The position numbers and the translations under genes are program-made. Of a DNA stretch of 64,000 nucleotides, positions 61,082 to 64,000 are shown one piece after another (the stretch's first letter is position 1; every line of letters begins with the position of its first letter). A model generated the notes under the pieces. It was not told the origin of the DNA. It worked only from the letters and a program-made list of their open reading frames with translations, and ran no database searches. This stretch comes from Takakia lepidozioides (taxonomy: Eukaryota > Streptophyta > Takakiopsida > Takakiales > Takakiaceae): positions 65,827,053 through 65,891,052 of the forward strand of contig CM060732.1 in the NCBI GenBank assembly GCA_030704615.1. Reading direction: 5' to 3'.

Positions 61082-63510
61082 TTGTCCATCTTGCAACAAA
61101 AAGGCTTAAAGCCAAATGCGCTTGCGACCTATGAGCAAATTATTGAGCAAGGGGTATTGCCCGTCAAAGTCATGTTCATTTGCGTTCTCAATGCATGTGC
61201 GAGCCTGGCAACCCTGGAAAAGGGCAAAGAGGTCCATGCTGCGATTGATGTTGGAACAGAGTCATATTTGAATTTGGAGAATACTCTCGTTGATATGTAT
61301 GCCAAATGTGGGGCTGCAGCTGGCAGGTGGGGTGATCCCACAGAGGCGAGAGCAATGATGAAGGACAAAGGTGTCAGAAAGGAGGTAGGGCACAACTGCA
61401 TTGAGGTTGACAATCGGGTGCATAATTTTACTGTGAATCGAGTGAATCTGATGCAAAGAGAAGGTGTGAAGGTAGATAAGGTCATTTTCTTATGCATCTT
61501 GAATGCATGTTCCAGCCCATTGTTGATAGAGCAAGGCAAGCAGCTCCACGAGGGCATCATTAGAGCTGGATTTTAGTCAAATATCAGTATGGGGAACGCC
61601 CTCGTCAGCATGTATTGCAAATGCGGGGGTGTGGAAGATGCACGGGAAGTGTTTGCAAAATTGCCCAAGCGCGATGTGATCTCATGGAATGGGATGATGG
61701 CTGGATTAGCTCAGCCAGGTCATGCACAAGAGGCACTTGAACTATTGACAGTGCAGCAAAAGGATTCTACTGAGAAAATTTGCCCTTTACATACCGGAGT
61801 GGCTGAGCCTGAACAGGAACTACAAACCCTACATGTGATGATAGTTGGACTCGACAAGACTGCCAAGGCTGCTGATGAGAGGGCAGCTCCTCATGTGGGT
61901 AGTGCAATAGTAGTTAATGCCAGAATTTTGGTGCTTCAAGGACTGCCCCCAATCACACCTGAAAGCTGTTGGAGAACAACTTGATCTTTTGGCGGCTGAC
62001 TTAACTGAGTTCAAACGGGAACAATGCAGCTCACAGCAGCAGGTAGCAGAGCTGGTCATGGGCAAAGAGGTGCATGGGGATATCATCAAAGCTGGAATTG
62101 TACCAAACGTCATTCTGAACACTGCCCTGGCAGCTCTGGAAAAGGGGAAAGAGGTCCATGGCGACATCTTCAGAGCTGGAATTGTACCAGATTTCATTTT
62201 GAGCAACACCCTGGTGGACATGTTTGCAAAATGTGGGTGCATCTAGGATGCAAAGGGAGTGTTCAACACTATGGCTGAACAAGATGTGGCGTCGTGCAAG
62301 CCTGGCAGCCCTAGAGAAGGGCAAAGAGGTGCATGGGGATATCGTCAAAACTGGAAAGTACCAAATGTCTCTAAACACTGCCCTGGCAGCTCTGGAAAAG
62401 GGGAAAGAGGTCCATGGCGACATCTTCAGAGCTGGAATTGTACCAGATGTCATTCTGAACAATACCCTGGTGGATATGATTGCAAAATGTGGGTGCATCT
62501 AGGATGCAAAGGGAGTGTTCGACACTATGGCAGATGTGGTGTCGTGGAGTGCGATGCTTGCAGGGTATGCACAACAGGGACGTGGGATGGAGGCTTTGTA
62601 GACCTATGAGCAAATGATTGGGGAAGCACATCATGTTTGTGTGCATTTGCAATGCTTGTGCAAGCCTGGCAGCCCTAGAGAAGGGCAAAGAGGTGCATGG
62701 GGATATCATCAAAGCTGGAATTGTACCAAACGTCATTCTAAACACTACCCTAGCAGCTCTAGAAAAGAGGAAAGAGGTGCATGGCGACATCTTCAGAGCT
62801 GGAATTGTACCAGATGTCATTCTGAACAATACCCTGGTGGACATGTTTGCAAAATGTGGGTGTATCTAGGATGCAAAGGGAGTGTTCAACACTATGGCTG
62901 AACAAGATGTGCTGTCGTGCAAGCCTGGCAGCCCTAGAGAAGGGCAAAGAGGTGCATGGGGATATCGTCAAAGCTGGAATTGTACCAAATGTCAATCTGA
63001 ACATTGCATGAATCGTGTTTGCTGCATGAATTCTAGGCTGTCATTGTCAGTTGCTAGCAACAAGGCAAAGATGTATGCATAATTTGTGCAGAGGCATGGA
63101 TAGCTGAAGGAGCACGGATGGAGTGTGGGTCCAGATTCATCCAAGAGGGCCGGATTTCAAGCCACAGGATAGCTATAAGAAACCTGCATGGGTAGATGGT
63201 CAACTGGAAGCCGCAGCAACATCGGCACGATTGATAAAATCAAGCACAACTCATGAAGGCACCTTCTTCAACATGTTTCACCCTCCAAAAACAGTAACAG
63301 AGATGAGGAGAAGCTGTGGAATGAATATTTTTCTGACCCCAGTCAATGGTGGGACAACCGAGGCAAAAAGGTGTATGTCGTCAATTACCAGATGTCATTC
63401 TGAATACTTCCCTGGTGGACATGTATGCCAAATGTGGGTGCATCGAGGAAGTAAAGGAGTGTTCAACACTATGGCTGAATGAGATGTGGTGTCGTGGAGT
63501 GCGATGCTTG
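61082..63510 (+). pseudogene. Rearranged PLS-PPR / PDF pseudogene
   Basis: A mosaic of PPR pieces resembling the gene at 27867-31436: EKGKEVHAAIDVGTESYLNL and LVDMYAKCG (about 61220-61310), an E2-type piece GVRKEVGHNCIEVDNRVHNF (about 61372-61430) placed in the middle of the array, GNALVSMYCKCGGVEDAREV (about 61590) and DVISWNGMMAGLAQPGHAQE (about 61673), then tandem copies of ALEKGKEVHGDIFRAGIVPD with MFAKCGCI-stop (62.06-63.0 kb). Decayed PDF halves follow (IHPRGPDFK at 63130, LWNEYFSDPSQWWDNRGKK at 63312) and a last VDMYAKCGCIEE piece (63416). Stops at 61573, 62244, 62500 and 62867 and many frameshifts rule out function. Confidence 0.8.
62060..63010 (+). repeat. Tandem ~250-360 bp duplications within the PPR pseudogene
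   Basis: The block ggcaaagaggtgcatggg, then gctggaattgtaccaa, then atgttt or atgatt with gcaaaatgtgggtg and atctaggatgcaaaggg is present starting near 62060, 62305 and 62680, with a partial copy from about 62930. Each complete copy carries the same TAG in tgyatctaggatgc. Confidence 0.85.
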
Positions 63511-64000
63511 CAGCCACCGCGCTACCTGTTACAAGACAACTTCCAAACCTCCAATCCTTGACTGCCAGAATGGGGTAAGGGTTCCCTACCTGCAATTTTC
63601 CATTTTGCACACATCAAGTTTGTGTAATGGTGCTTAGACATTCTTAGCGATGTTAGTTAGTTTCACATATGTCAATGTTGTTGTTGTTATATTGCCTGAA
63701 AGCTTGCTCATGTATCTTCTGCCGTTTTTGGGCTGGATGGCAGTTGAAGGTGGGTGACCAAGTCCGGCCAAGCCAGTGTATGCATCTTCTGCTCAGGCAT
63801 TTGGAAGTCTACTAGACTTTGCAGCTTTGTGCATTTCTGTAGCAGAGGATTAGATTATGAAACGGATCTCTGAACATTAAGTCACGTTGTATTTGAATCG
63901 ATGTTCCAATTTCAAATGTGCTTTCATGTTTCAATGGTGTATGCTTTCAATGGTGCTTTCATGTTTCAATGCTACGGTCGTGTACATGACTACTTCCCAT
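63511..64000. other. No gene seen
   Basis: A T-rich 3' flank with ctttcatgtttcaatg words repeated near 63921 and 63957. No recognisable feature. Confidence 0.5.

Overview
The window is nuclear DNA from a land plant. The introns are spliceosomal, the proteins are plant-type (a PLS-class PPR protein, a plastid-type CPBP protease, a plant diterpene synthase), and several plant transposon classes are present. A bifunctional diterpene synthase with both catalytic motifs, a very repetitive PLS-PPR family with decayed E/DYW tails and a Crypton-like tyrosine recombinase fragment together suggest a seed-free plant (fern, lycophyte or bryophyte). That placement is inference; the species cannot be named from this sequence.

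Layout. 0-7.4 kb is a nest of dead transposons: the 3' end of a Ty3/gypsy chromovirus with its LTR inserted into a LINE, a Crypton-like recombinase fragment, and a second LINE in reverse. From 7 to 20 kb, two inverted copies of a ~420 bp repeat flank a 14-exon bifunctional class II/class I diterpene synthase (13.0-18.9 kb), which has a SINE-like insertion in one intron. 20-27.6 kb holds tandem repeats and two decayed retroelements on the minus strand. At 27.9-31.4 kb lies a three-exon gene joining a plastid/mitochondrial-type leader, an OSB-type PDF single-strand-DNA-binding motif and a long PLS-type PPR array with a 303-nt period. Its E2/DYW tail survives only as debris after the stop codon.

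35.3-49.1 kb is a compact island of conserved genes with complete exon models: a CPBP intramembrane protease (-), a seven-bladed RCC1 protein (-) sharing a 506 bp divergent promoter region with a METTL4-like adenine-N6 methyltransferase (+), and a WDR83/MORG1-like WD40 protein (-) that converges on METTL4. An unrecognised coding candidate sits between the protease and the RCC1 gene.

49.5-64 kb is mobile and degenerate again. It has shattered copies of the PDF-PPR family (49.5-50.6 and 61.1-63.5 kb), two same-orientation CACTA 5' ends, one carrying a captured B3-domain exon, a CACTA transposase remnant (DUF4218/DUF4216), a cluster of about a dozen or more dyad-symmetric repeats upstream of it, an unnamed cysteine/histidine-rich element ORF, and a SEC13 fragment joined to PPR debris.

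The most noteworthy items are the PDF-PPR fusion gene and its decayed relatives, the diterpene synthase whose class II site keeps the LHS motif but not the PNV motif of ent-CPP synthases, the exon-per-blade RCC1 gene with all introns in phase 1, and the CACTA region with its dyad-repeat cluster and captured B3 exon. Exon models were built by eye from splice signals and reading-frame continuity. None has transcript support here.
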